Assembly (NCBI RefSeq): GCF_050632745.1
Contig: NZ_JBODSD010000004.1
Coordinates: 1-64,000, forward strand
DNA from: Mumia sp050632745
Lineage (GTDB): Bacteria; Actinomycetota; Actinomycetes; Propionibacteriales; Nocardioidaceae
Reading direction: 5' to 3'
DNA length: 64,000 nt
Part shown: piece by piece, positions 7,437 through 15,271 of the stretch
Layout of the letters: each line of letters opens with the position of its first letter
How positions within the stretch are numbered: the first letter of the stretch is position 1
Position numbers and translations under genes: made by a program
Notes under the pieces: generated by a model
What the model was told of the DNA's origin: nothing
What the model saw: only the letters and a program-made list of their open reading frames with translations
Database searches by the model: none

Positions 7437-8737
7437 GAGGTGACCTTCACGGGAGCATCGGCCGGCGTGAGCCGACGGAGCCGGGCTGCCGGGACGAGGA
7501 TGAGGAGCACCACCAGCACAGCGGCCGGGAAGATCCACGGCGTCGGCACCTGCTTGACCACGCCGAGGTCGACGTACGTCTCGTCGGCGCTCGCGATCAC
7601 CGCGGCGCCGATGAACGGTCCGACCACCATGGGGATCAGGATCGCGAAGATCATCCGTAGTCCTTGGACCTGCCCGGCCCGGTCCACCGGCGTGAGGTTG
7701 CGGACGGTGGCGGAGATCGCCGCGACGCCGAGCATGAAGCCCGACATCATCACGATGCCGGCGCCGATCACGGGGAGCAGGCCGCGGGCGAAGAACATCA
7801 GGACCAGCCCGACGGCGTACACGGCGGCGACCGGCACGATCGCGCGCGACGGCCCGACCCGGTCGAGGACCCGCCCTCCGAGGATGCTGACGACGGCGGC
7901 TCCGAGCAGCACCGCGGCGAGGACGACCGCGTAGCTGTCGATCTCGAGGTAGCGCTGGACGTAGATGATCAGGTACGGCAGGAAGACCTGCGTGCTCGTG
8001 CCGAGGACCGCCCAGGTCGCCAGCGTCAGGTAGAGCCGGGGGTTGCCTCGTACGGTGCTCGGTCGCAGTCCGTGGAGGACCGACGCGAGGTAGGTGTCCG
8101 TCGCCCGGGGGTGCCTCGGCTCGCGCACACCGAACCACGCGATGATCCCGACCACCGCGGTGACGCCGCCGACGATCGAGAAGAACAGCAGCCACGCGCC
8201 GTCCTTCGTCAGCGGGTCGAGCGCGCCGAAGACGAGCAGCATCGCGAGGAGCGGCATCGTGGCGAGCACGCCGTCGACCCGCCCGCGGTTGCCGGGATGC
8301 GTCGAGTCGGTGACCCAGGCGTTGAAGGCGGCGTCGTTCGCCGCCGAGCCGAGCACGCTCATCACGCAGTCGAGCACGATGATCGTGATCACCGCGACGG
8401 TGACGGCGTCGAACGCCGGTGCCAGCGATGCCGCCGTGTCGAGGCTGACCAGGCCGAACCCCGCCGTGCACGCTCCCCACAGGACGTAGCCGGCCGCGAT
8501 GAGCTCACGCCGCCGGCCGCTGCGGTCCGACGCCGCGCCCGCGAGCAGCGTCGCGACCGTGGCCGCGACGGCGCTGAACGCGACGAGGGTCGCGAGGACC
8601 GTCGGGGAGTCGGTGATCGTGTCGTAGACGAAGACGTTGAGGTACATGTTCTCGACCGTCCAGGCCAGCTGGCCGGTGAGACCGAGGAGAACCACCCACG
8701 TCCACAGGCGTCTCCCCGCCGGGGGGCTGTCGTGCAT
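7433..8737 (-). CDS. MFS transporter, probable glycoside/oligosaccharide importer
   Basis: A 434-residue membrane protein with about 12 hydrophobic segments. The MFS loop signature GAASDRSGRRRELIAAGYVL follows TM2 and a second half-signature GGRVLDRVGPSRA lies mid-protein. Its stop overlaps the GH2 start by four bases, so it is first gene of an operon MFS, GH2-DUF2804, VOC. Import of a glycoside that the intracellular GH2 then cleaves is the simple reading, but the substrate is not visible in sequence. A TAGGGT box six bases before the ATG (8744-8749) fits a leaderless promoter. Confidence 0.85.
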   Translation of the reverse strand: MHDSPPAGRRLWTWVVLLGLTGQLAWTVENMYLNVFVYDTITDSPTVLATLVAFSAVAATVATLLAGAASDRSGRRRELIAAGYVLWGACTAGFGLVSLDTAASLAPAFDAVTVAVITIIVLDCVMSVLGSAANDAAFNAWVTDSTHPGNRGRVDGVLATMPLLAMLLVFGALDPLTKDGAWLLFFSIVGGVTAVVGIIAWFGVREPRHPRATDTYLASVLHGLRPSTVRGNPRLYLTLATWAVLGTSTQVFLPYLIIYVQRYLEIDSYAVVLAAVLLGAAVVSILGGRVLDRVGPSRAIVPVAAVYAVGLVLMFFARGLLPVIGAGIVMMSGFMLGVAAISATVRNLTPVDRAGQVQGLRMIFAILIPMVVGPFIGAAVIASADETYVDLGVVKQVPTPWIFPAAVLVVLLILVPAARLRRLTPADAPVKVTS

Positions 8738-8743
8738 GGACGC

Positions 8744-8749
8744 ACCCTA
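8744..8749 (-). promoter_or_regulatory. Leaderless -10 box of the MFS-GH2 operon
   Basis: TAGGGT on the minus strand, then GCGTCC, then the ATG at 8737. No Shine-Dalgarno sequence is present, which supports transcription starting at or next to the ATG. Confidence 0.45.
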
Positions 8750-8762
8750 GTGGGGGACGCGC

Positions 8763-8795
8763 AGAGCCCGCCCTGGGTCATCCCGGGCGGGCTCT
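8763..8795 (-). terminator. Rho-independent-like hairpin
   Basis: AGAGCCCGCCC (8763-8773) pairs perfectly with GGGCGGGCTCT (8785-8795), with a further GGG/CCC inside. It lies just after the stop of the minus-strand membrane protein ending at 8813. No U-tract follows, as is common in high-GC Actinobacteria. Confidence 0.65.
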
Positions 8796-8812
8796 CGAGC
8801 GGCGGGTGCCGG

Positions 8813-9577
8813 TCAGAACATCTCGTCGACCTTGATGGTGTCGAAGCCGGTCCAGCCGCCCTCGGTCGTCGAGTACGACTCCATCTTCGTGGACTGGCCC
8901 GCTGCGATCTCGTTGCCGGTCGCGGTGATCTCACCGACGTTCTCATCGCCCCGGTAGAGCCGGATCGTGAACATCGGGGCCTCGGCGTCGTCACCTTCGA
9001 GGGCGTCCTCGTGGTCGACGTTGGTCACCCGGAAGGACGTGATGGTCGGCGTGCCGAACTCGTCCTCCTGGATCTTCCACCCGGCGTCGGCCTGGAAGCC
9101 GTCGTACGTGAACGCCTCACCCTCGGTGACGGTCACGACCTCGGGCTCGTCGGTGATGTCGTCGAGGTCGTCGCTGACGTCGTCGACGACGTTGAAGAAC
9201 ATGACCATCCCGACCACGCCCATGACGATGGCAAGGGCGCCGGACACGACGCCGGAGAGGGCCGTCTTGCCAGCCGTCGCACGCCCCTTGCGCTTGCGCT
9301 GCCACGCGACGAAGCCGAGGACGACGGCCGTGAAGCCCGCCATGATCGCCAGCCACCCCGTCAACGGGATCAGGCCGAGGACGAGGCCGACGACACCGAT
9401 GATGAGCGCGGCGACGGCGAGGCCGTTCTTGGGCTCGGGACGCGGGTCGCGCGGCGATGCCTCGTACGGGTTCGGCGGCTGCGGCGCGGATCCGGCGAGC
9501 GGGACCCACTGGCCGTCCTGCGTGAGGACGTGGCCGTTCGCGACGTCTCCGGGCTTGTAGTGCGGTGTGGTGGTCAT
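8813..9577 (-). CDS. Membrane-anchored protein with extracellular DUF4352-like domain
   Basis: A 254-residue protein starting MTTTPHYKPGDVANGHVLTQ. The N-terminal motif NGHVLTQDGQWVPL is a short module often found at the start of actinobacterial membrane proteins. Two hydrophobic blocks follow (LAVAALIIGVVGLVLGLIPL with WLAIMAGFTAVVLGFVA, and ALSGVVSGALAIVMGVVGMV). The C-terminal 120 residues form an acidic beta-rich domain (EGEAFTYDGFQADAGW, FRVTNVDHED) similar in plan to DUF4352-type domains, probably outside the cell. The start is the ATG after GGGGGAAGGAAGACAGC; a longer frame upstream is not needed. Function is unknown. Confidence 0.75.
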   Translation of the reverse strand: MTTTPHYKPGDVANGHVLTQDGQWVPLAGSAPQPPNPYEASPRDPRPEPKNGLAVAALIIGVVGLVLGLIPLTGWLAIMAGFTAVVLGFVAWQRKRKGRATAGKTALSGVVSGALAIVMGVVGMVMFFNVVDDVSDDLDDITDEPEVVTVTEGEAFTYDGFQADAGWKIQEDEFGTPTITSFRVTNVDHEDALEGDDAEAPMFTIRLYRGDENVGEITATGNEIAAGQSTKMESYSTTEGGWTGFDTIKVDEMF

Positions 9578-9906
9578 GCTGTCTTCCTTCCCCCGGCGGC
9601 ACTCCGTCGTGCCGCTCGAAGAAGGGACGGGTCCGGCGCGGCGCCATGACGTATGGCGGGGTGCGACGTGCGTCACAGGCCAGCGGCGCGGGACCAGCGC
9701 GGCTGTGGACGACGGCATCGCCTGCCACGGGATCTCTGCCACCGTGGGGCTTTCCGCGAACGTGATCCACCTGTGACGCGAAGTTGGCATGCGCGTGATG
9801 ACTTCTCGATCGTGCGCGCGCGGACCCGTAACGCGGCCCCACCAGACCCCGATGCAACCTACCGTGGTCGGTCCGCTCCGCGGCCACGAGAAGGGAGTGA
9901 AGACAC
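9578..9906. other. 329-base divergent intergenic region
   Basis: This gap separates the minus-strand gene starting at 9577 from the plus-strand gene starting at 9907. I see no credible gene. It holds the shared motif at 9728-9749, which also has CCACGG/CCGTGG arms around it (9725-9730 and 9742-9747). A GAAGGGAG stretch just before 9907 can serve as ribosome site for the GTG start. Confidence 0.6.
9728..9749 (+). repeat. Intergenic motif, copy 1
   Basis: CGGGATCTCTGCCACCGT followed by GGGG. It matches 20 of 22 positions with the minus-strand copy at 14009-14030. Both copies are noncoding and lie near gene starts, so a regulatory element is likely. Confidence 0.5.
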
Positions 9907-11418
9907 GTGCAGGGATTCGGCGGAGGTGTCGTCCTCATGCCGCGTCGCGCCTGGGACGCCTACCGCGACCAGATCATGCAGCCGGGCGTCGCCGCGGACG
10001 ACGACGTGGTGGTGAGCCACGTCCGTGCGCGGTTCCTCGGCAGCTTCGTCGAGTCGGTCGCGCGGGTGCGGCTCGACGAGACCCATCGCGCGCTGACGCT
10101 CCCCTTCCCCCTCGAGCAGGGCCAGCGGGCCCCCGAGATGCGCCCGGTCTTCGTCGCGACGATGCCGCTCCGCGCCGGGCCGCTCGGGCATGACGTCGTC
10201 GCGGCGGCGGGGCTCCCGCGCGACGAGCTCCGTACGGTGTTCGGCCAGCCGCTCACGGACCCGGTCGCGGTGATCGACCTGGTCGGCGGCCCCGTGTCGG
10301 TGATCGAGCAGTGGTGGAACGCCGACCTTCCGTCGCTGGCCGTGCTGGTCGGGGCAGACGATCCTTCGGCGCCGGTGGTGGCCGCCGCGCGACGCCTGGT
10401 GCCGGCGGCGGCCCGTGGCGTCGTTCCCGTCCTGCTCATCCCCGAACGCGTCCGCGACGTCGTCCAGGCGGTCGTCGGCGACCGCGGGCTGGTCCTGCCT
10501 CGTACGGGGTCCGCCGTGGTCGCCGCGACCGCCCCGGACCGGACCGCCCGCACCATCGTCGAGTTCACGCCCGGGCGCACCGACCCCCGTGCCGCGTCGC
10601 TCGCCGTCGCGGCCGGCGCGATCGAGGTCGGGACGACCGTCCAGGAGGCACTGGCGGTCCACGGGACGAGCTCGGCTCTCGCTGGCGAGCTCGAGGACGA
10701 CGCCGCACCCGATCCTGCGCTCCTGGCCGAGCTCGCGCGCGAACGCGGACGGATCGCCGTGCTCGAGAGCGACCTCCGCAAGGCCCGGCGGCACATACGC
10801 GCGCTCGAGCACCAATACCGACCGACGGCTGCTCCCCCGCGTGAGGACACCGGGCCGGAGCGGCTCGTACGAGGTGCCGACCCCGACGTGCCTCACCAGC
10901 CGGAGGCATCCGCGCCTGAGCGTGACTTCCCGACGTTCGCGAGGCTCCTCGAGGCCGCGGACTCCGAGCTCGCTCATGTGGTGCTGGCCGACGATCTTCG
11001 GGAGCGCTCGGCGATCCTCGACACCTATCCCAAGGCGGGACGATGGCGTCGACGGACGTGGGCGGCGCTCACGACGCTCGACGCGTACGCCGCTGCGAAA
11101 GCCGACGGTCGCACCCGCGCCCCTAACCTCCGCGCGTTCGTCGCCGGACGGCCGAGCGAGCTCCTCAACGAACGTCACGTCGCGACCGCCGAGACCGCGT
11201 ACACGCGACAGAACCGCGAGCTTCGGGAGCTCCGGACGTTCCCGGTGCCGACCGCAGTCGCGCCGGAGGGGCGTGCGTTCTTCGGCCCGCACGTCCGGAT
11301 CCAGCTCGGCGGTGGGCGTCCGAACCCTCGTCTGTACTTCTACGACGACACGAGCGGGGCGACAGGCAAGGTGTACGTCGGGCACCTCGGCGAGCACCTG
11401 CGCAGCCGACGGGGCTGA
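9907..11418 (+). CDS. Unknown protein with coiled segment and C-terminal FYDDT domain
   Basis: A 503-residue soluble protein that I cannot name. Residues 1-245 are a compact alpha/beta region. About 275-310 is a charged helical segment (ELARERGRIAVLESDLRKAR, HIRALEHQ) likely to be a coiled coil, and 310-345 is a proline-rich linker. The C-terminal part ends PRLYFYDDTSGATGKVYVGH followed by LGEHL. Short C-terminal modules with the pattern FYDDT...GKxYxGxxGxHL are familiar to me from actinobacterial hypothetical proteins, but I know no function. Start is GTG after GAAGGGAGTG. Convergent with the TetR gene, six bases apart. Confidence 0.7.
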   Translation: MQGFGGGVVLMPRRAWDAYRDQIMQPGVAADDDVVVSHVRARFLGSFVESVARVRLDETHRALTLPFPLEQGQRAPEMRPVFVATMPLRAGPLGHDVVAAAGLPRDELRTVFGQPLTDPVAVIDLVGGPVSVIEQWWNADLPSLAVLVGADDPSAPVVAAARRLVPAAARGVVPVLLIPERVRDVVQAVVGDRGLVLPRTGSAVVAATAPDRTARTIVEFTPGRTDPRAASLAVAAGAIEVGTTVQEALAVHGTSSALAGELEDDAAPDPALLAELARERGRIAVLESDLRKARRHIRALEHQYRPTAAPPREDTGPERLVRGADPDVPHQPEASAPERDFPTFARLLEAADSELAHVVLADDLRERSAILDTYPKAGRWRRRTWAALTTLDAYAAAKADGRTRAPNLRAFVAGRPSELLNERHVATAETAYTRQNRELRELRTFPVPTAVAPEGRAFFGPHVRIQLGGGRPNPRLYFYDDTSGATGKVYVGHLGEHLRSRRG

Positions 11419-11424
11419 GCGACC

Positions 11425-12051
11425 TCAGTCCCCCGCGGCGGGCGCGGCTCCCGCGACCAACGCCTCGATCGCGAACGCGAAGCGCGCCTCGGGATCGGCT
11501 GCTCCCCCAGCGACGGCCTGGCTGAGCAGCGGGAAGCGTTCCTGGTCGACGGCGAGATCGTCGCCCGCGTCGGACCCGTCGCCCTGAGTGGTCAGCTGCC
11601 CGATCACGAGCGCGGTCAGCGCGTGCACCAGACGCAGGCCGTTCACGGGGTCCAGACCCGCGCGGCCGAGCGCCTCGAGGATCCCCTCCACGATGCGCGC
11701 CGTCGCCGTGGTCACCGCTGGTCGGGTGGCGAGCAGCGGGACGACCGAGGGGTGCGCGAGCAGCGATGCCCGCAGGTCGTACGCGTAGGTGACCAGCATG
11801 GCCTGCCAGTCCGCAGCGTCCGGCGGGACCCGGACCGCCTCCGCGACGACGCGTTCGACGATGCCGTCGAGGAGGGCGTCCTTGCTCGGCACGTAGTGGT
11901 AGATCGTCATCGCCTCGACCCCCACCTCCGCCGCAAGGCGACGCATCGACAGCTTCTCGACGCCGTCGCGCTCGGCCAGCGCGACCGCCGCGTCCAGGAC
12001 CTGGTCGGCGGTCAGGCCCGCTCGCTCACCTTGCCGCCGACGTGCAGCCAT
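11425..12051 (-). CDS. TetR-family repressor
   Basis: A 208-residue regulator. The helix-turn-helix region is LSMRRLAAEVGVEAMTIYHY followed by VPSKDALLDGIVERV (about residues 34-68). The C-terminal domain has the TetR_C-type helices (ASLLAHPSVVPLL, GLRLVHALTALVIGQL). It is divergent from a small membrane protein, with two operator-like repeats between them, which is the standard layout of a TetR repressor controlling its neighbour and itself. The inducer is unknown. Start is the ATG preceded by GGGAGATTCGG. Confidence 0.9.
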   Translation of the reverse strand: MAARRRQGERAGLTADQVLDAAVALAERDGVEKLSMRRLAAEVGVEAMTIYHYVPSKDALLDGIVERVVAEAVRVPPDAADWQAMLVTYAYDLRASLLAHPSVVPLLATRPAVTTATARIVEGILEALGRAGLDPVNGLRLVHALTALVIGQLTTQGDGSDAGDDLAVDQERFPLLSQAVAGGAADPEARFAFAIEALVAGAAPAAGD

Positions 12052-12070
12052 CCGAATCTCCCTTGAACTT

Positions 12071-12112
12071 CTTACAGCGTATGTTTAGTCTCGCATAGTC
12101 TTACACCGTATG
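12071..12112. promoter_or_regulatory. Tandem TetR operator candidates
   Basis: CTTACAGCGTATG (12071-12083) and CTTACACCGTATG (12100-12112) differ at one base and start 29 bases apart. Each is one step from the palindrome CTTACRNYGTAAG seen at TetR_C-type operators. They lie between the TetR gene and the membrane-protein gene and would cover both promoters. Confidence 0.65.
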
Positions 12113-12130
12113 AATGAAGGAGGTCGACCC

Positions 12131-12607
12131 ATGTCGACGACGGCAACCCGCAACGCCCGCCGCGGAGCGAGCACACGCAACAGGCAGGTCCGCGACGCCG
12201 CAGCGATCGGTCTCGCGCTGCAGATCGTGACGACCGTCCTGCCGCTGCTGGACCTCGCGTACTTCGGCACGATCGAGAGCCACGTACGCGACGCGTACCC
12301 CGCCTGGCCGGCGTCGGACGTCGCGCTCGACCGTGACGCGATCGCCTGGAGCCTGGTCGTGATCGGCGTCCTCGGCGTCGTCGGCTGGATCGTCACGATC
12401 TGGTCGGCGCGCCGCGGGCGGGCGGTCAGGGCGATCGTCACGTCGTTGTTCGTCGTCGGGACCGTCGTCAACCTGACCGTCGCCGGGCTCGGCGGCGAGG
12501 CGTACGACACGATCGTGCCGCTCTGGCTCGGGGTCACGACGCTCGTCCTCCCGGGCCTCGCGGGCATCGCCGCGCTGGTCGCGGCGTGGTGGGGCGGTCG
12601 GGAGTAG
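12131..12607 (+). CDS. Small four-helix membrane protein, TetR target
   Basis: A 158-residue protein with four hydrophobic segments (IGLALQIVTTVLPLL, WSLVVIGVLGVVGWIVTI, IVTSLFVVGTVVNLTVAGL, LGVTTLVLPGLAGIAALVAA). I chose the ATG at 12131 because AGGAGG sits at the right distance; an in-frame ATG at 12110 lies inside the operator repeat and has no ribosome site. Its role is unknown. The divergent TetR gene and paired operators suggest it is induced by a small molecule, as with drug or solvent resistance proteins, but that is inference. Confidence 0.75.
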   Translation: MSTTATRNARRGASTRNRQVRDAAAIGLALQIVTTVLPLLDLAYFGTIESHVRDAYPAWPASDVALDRDAIAWSLVVIGVLGVVGWIVTIWSARRGRAVRAIVTSLFVVGTVVNLTVAGLGGEAYDTIVPLWLGVTTLVLPGLAGIAALVAAWWGGRE

Positions 12608-12625
12608 CGACGCGGCTCCGCTCCC

Positions 12626-14002
12626 TCAGCCGCCCGTCTGCTCGGACGGGTGCGAGGGTCGCTTGGGCGCCCGCACCCCGCTCGCGACGACGACGCGCAG
12701 CGCGCTGCGCAGGAGGGCGCTCGTGACCTGCCACGCGGCCGCCTCGTCGAGGCAGACCTCGGCCTCCTCGGGATCACCGGCGAACTCGGCACGCTCGGCC
12801 GACGAGTGCCACGCGATGCTCTGCTTCTCGCAGTCGCGCAGGAAGCCGAGGATGAGGTCCACGTCGTAGTGGCAGATCGCCGCGGCCACCTCGGGCTCGA
12901 TCTCTCCCTCCCCCGCCGCGTCGAGCTGGATCAGGGTCAGGAGCTCCGGGCGGAGATCCTCGGCGTCGTCGACGGCGCGGACCTCCGTACGGTCGAGCGG
13001 CACCCGCCCGGGCCCGTCCTCGCTCGCCTCCTCCGACTCCTGCTCCTCGCGGGCGTCGGCAGGGGCGTCTGCACCGGCGTCGGCAACCAGGTCCGCCTCG
13101 AGGTCGATCACGTCGACGGCGCGACGTCCGCCCGTGCGGGCGACCAGGTCGTCCGTCGCGTCGGCGACAACGTCGAGCGTGACGGACAGCAGGTCACGCA
13201 GGTGGCTCGGGACGAACGGGCTCGCGGGGACGTGCACGCGGGCCGTCACCTGGTCGCCACGCAGGACGAAGGTGACGTATCGCGTGTCCCGGTTGAGGAT
13301 CCCGACCTCACGCGCGGCCGCCTCGCGGTCGCGGACGTCGAGGACGACGGAGCCGAACAGGTCCACCGCCGGCTCGTCGTCCGGCACCCGGACGTAGATC
13401 CTGGCCGCAGCGGTGCGCACCGGGATGTCGCCGTCGTCGTTCTTGGTCGGCGCGTGCCCGAAGACGGACGTGAGCGCGTCGTCGACCAGCTCCGCGAGGT
13501 GGTCGCGATCGCGCGGCATGACCGCGAGCGGCTCCTCGTCCTCCTCGGCGGGCTCGACGCTCGCACCGGAACGCACGGGGATCGGGACGGTCAGCGCCTG
13601 CACCGCGGACTCGGCCCCTCGCACCTCGAGAAGCGCCGGGTGCTCGACGCCGAGGACCGCGCGGAGCACCGCGACGGCGGCGACCGCGAGCTGCTCCCCG
13701 TCGTCGGGCTCGACGGCGAAGAAGTAGTCGTCGTCGTCCTTGTCCCACCCGAGCGCGTCAAGGGCACGCTCCTGCACCTCGTCGATCGCGTACGACGATC
13801 CGCCCGCCGCGCGCCTCGGCACGACGGCATCGACGATCCCGTCCAGGAGCCCGAACTGCATGAGGGGCCCACGGTCGTCGTCCGCACCGAGCGGCGTGAG
13901 ATCGAACTCCTCGCCGTCGTGCAGCTCACGGCGCACGCACGCAGAGAGCCGGTCCGTGAACTGGTACCAGCTCTGGTCGGTCGCCTCGTCGAACGCGCTC
14001 AT
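12626..14002 (-). CDS. YbjN/T3SS-chaperone-like (TY-Chap) protein
   Basis: A 458-residue acidic cytoplasmic protein. Residues about 165-310 (DRDHLAELVDDALTSVFGHA, TAAARIYVRVPDDEPAVDLF, VPASPFVPSHLRDLLSVTLD) resemble the YbjN/CesT-like peptide-binding chaperone modules found in many actinobacterial proteins. An acidic, low-complexity linker follows (residues 320-350, rich in E/D/A) and then a helical C-terminus. The start is the ATG at 14002, 6 bases after a GGGGGG run. A TAGAGT box at 14054-14059 may be its -10. The function of this family in free-living Actinobacteria is not established. Confidence 0.65.
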   Translation of the reverse strand: MSAFDEATDQSWYQFTDRLSACVRRELHDGEEFDLTPLGADDDRGPLMQFGLLDGIVDAVVPRRAAGGSSYAIDEVQERALDALGWDKDDDDYFFAVEPDDGEQLAVAAVAVLRAVLGVEHPALLEVRGAESAVQALTVPIPVRSGASVEPAEEDEEPLAVMPRDRDHLAELVDDALTSVFGHAPTKNDDGDIPVRTAAARIYVRVPDDEPAVDLFGSVVLDVRDREAAAREVGILNRDTRYVTFVLRGDQVTARVHVPASPFVPSHLRDLLSVTLDVVADATDDLVARTGGRRAVDVIDLEADLVADAGADAPADAREEQESEEASEDGPGRVPLDRTEVRAVDDAEDLRPELLTLIQLDAAGEGEIEPEVAAAICHYDVDLILGFLRDCEKQSIAWHSSAERAEFAGDPEEAEVCLDEAAAWQVTSALLRSALRVVVASGVRAPKRPSHPSEQTGG

Positions 14003-14008
14003 CCACCC

Positions 14009-14030
14009 CCCTACGGTGGCCGAGATCCCG
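14009..14030 (-). repeat. Intergenic motif, copy 2
   Basis: The minus strand reads CGGGATCTCGGCCACCGT then AGGG, matching the 9728-9749 copy at 20 of 22 positions. Here it lies in the probable 5' leader of the YbjN-like gene, just before the G-run that serves as ribosome site. Confidence 0.5.
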
Positions 14031-14118
14031 CGACGGGCCGCGGGGTCGAACACAAACTCTAGGGCCGCGCGGTGACGATCGGGTCTCGTTCCGGCCGCAA
14101 ATGCGGGCGGAGCTCGAG

Positions 14119-15216
14119 TCAGATGTCGGTCGGCATCACGGCCGTGCCGTTCTTCATCCGCTCCCGGAAGCTGCCGGTTGGGAACTCACGATCCTTCAGC
14201 TTGTCCATGAACCCGCGCAGGGTGCGGGACCCGTACGCCGGCGCGACGTGGTCGACGACGGACCAGTACTTCGCGGCCTCGAGGTAGTACGCGACGGGCG
14301 CGACCTTCTTGCTCATCTTGCCGATGCGGGTGAGGCGCGCGATCTTCTTGTCCCAGGTCGCCATCGGCACGACGTCCCACTCAGGCTCCCGTCCGGTGAT
14401 GTCGAACATCATCTGCCCGGCGTCCTTGAGGGTGACCACGTTGTCGGCGACCCACGGTCCGCCGACCGGCAGGACACGCCCGTACGCATCCGCCGACAGG
14501 ACCTGGTTCGTGATGAACTCCGCGAGGTCCTCCCGCGCGATCGGGTTGACGACGTTGTACTCACCGTGGTCGAAGATCCGGTACGGCAGCCCGTTCTTGA
14601 CGTCGCCGAACGTCATCGACAGGTACGGGTAGTACGCCGTCGGTCGCACGATCGTCCACGGGAGCGCGCCGTGGTGCTGGCCCATGAGCTCGCCCTCGAC
14701 CTGCAGCTTGTAGACCTGCGGGATCAGCTCGGGCCGGTACGCGCCGTAGTCGCTGATCTGGATGAACTGCTGCACGTCGTGCGCGACGGCGGAGCGGATC
14801 CCGTTCATGACGGCGTCGTAGTCGACCTGCTTGCACTCCTCGGCATCGTTCGGGCGACGCCCGCTGAGCAGGGAGATGACGACGGCGGTCGGCGCGGCCG
14901 CGACCGCGTTCTCCACGTCCTCCGCACGCGTGGCGTCGCCGGTCACGACCTCGGCGTCGGCGAAGGCCTCGTCGTCCTTGACCGATGCGTCACGCGCCAG
15001 CACCGCCGGGCGGTAGCCGCGACGCGCGAGCTCCGGCACCAGCGCTCGTCCGATGTAGCCGGTCCCGCCGAGCACGAGCACCCGCTCGCCGTTGCCGCTG
15101 CCGGACGGCCCGGTCGCGTACGTGTCCGAGGTGCTCGAGAGGAGACGTGCGCGCAGCTCGCGGGAGTGCTGCTGGGCGGCATCGGTGTCGAGGGAGGAGA
15201 TCGTGCTGTAAGCCAT
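14119..15216 (-). CDS. NAD(P)-binding reductase resembling divinyl-chlorophyllide 8-vinyl reductase
   Basis: A 365-residue atypical SDR. The nucleotide-binding motif is VLVLGGTGYIGRALVPELAR (about 46-65). Later blocks read LPWTIVRPTAYYPYLS, IAREDLAEFITNQVLS and GRVLPVGGP, then VAPVAYYLEAAKYWSV and a C-terminal APAYGSRTLRGF. These follow the plant-type divinyl reductase (DVR) order quite closely. No other chlorophyll gene is present, so a different substrate is likely. The ATG at 15216 has no Shine-Dalgarno. A TACGAT box lies seven bases upstream, so it is probably leaderless. An inverted repeat overlaps the promoter. The gene is followed by the YbjN-like gene on the same strand with about 115 bases between. 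Confidence 0.75.
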   Translation of the reverse strand: MAYSTISSLDTDAAQQHSRELRARLLSSTSDTYATGPSGSGNGERVLVLGGTGYIGRALVPELARRGYRPAVLARDASVKDDEAFADAEVVTGDATRAEDVENAVAAAPTAVVISLLSGRRPNDAEECKQVDYDAVMNGIRSAVAHDVQQFIQISDYGAYRPELIPQVYKLQVEGELMGQHHGALPWTIVRPTAYYPYLSMTFGDVKNGLPYRIFDHGEYNVVNPIAREDLAEFITNQVLSADAYGRVLPVGGPWVADNVVTLKDAGQMMFDITGREPEWDVVPMATWDKKIARLTRIGKMSKKVAPVAYYLEAAKYWSVVDHVAPAYGSRTLRGFMDKLKDREFPTGSFRERMKNGTAVMPTDI

Positions 15217-15223
15217 GGCGCAG

Positions 15224-15244
15224 ATCGTATATCGTATTAACGAT
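15224..15244 (-). promoter_or_regulatory. Leaderless promoter and inverted repeat of the DVR-like gene
   Basis: The minus strand has TACGAT (15229-15224), seven bases, then the ATG. ATCGTATTAACGAT at 15231-15244 has 5-base arms around ATTA and lies where a repressor would block the polymerase. The regulator is not obvious in the window. Confidence 0.5.
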
Positions 15245-15271
15245 GGTGACCAGAGAACGCCGAGAAGGGCG

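Noticed and set aside
4497..7934. A 1145-residue plus-strand open frame
   Set aside because: It is the antisense shadow of the GH2-DUF2804 gene. Its translation is rich in D, R, V, H and P with no motif, as expected from the complement of a high-GC gene.
7436..8480. Extension of the GH2 frame to a 1285-residue protein
   Set aside because: The upstream part is out-of-frame reading of the MFS gene. The GTG at 7436 overlapping the MFS stop gives a normal GH2 N-terminus.
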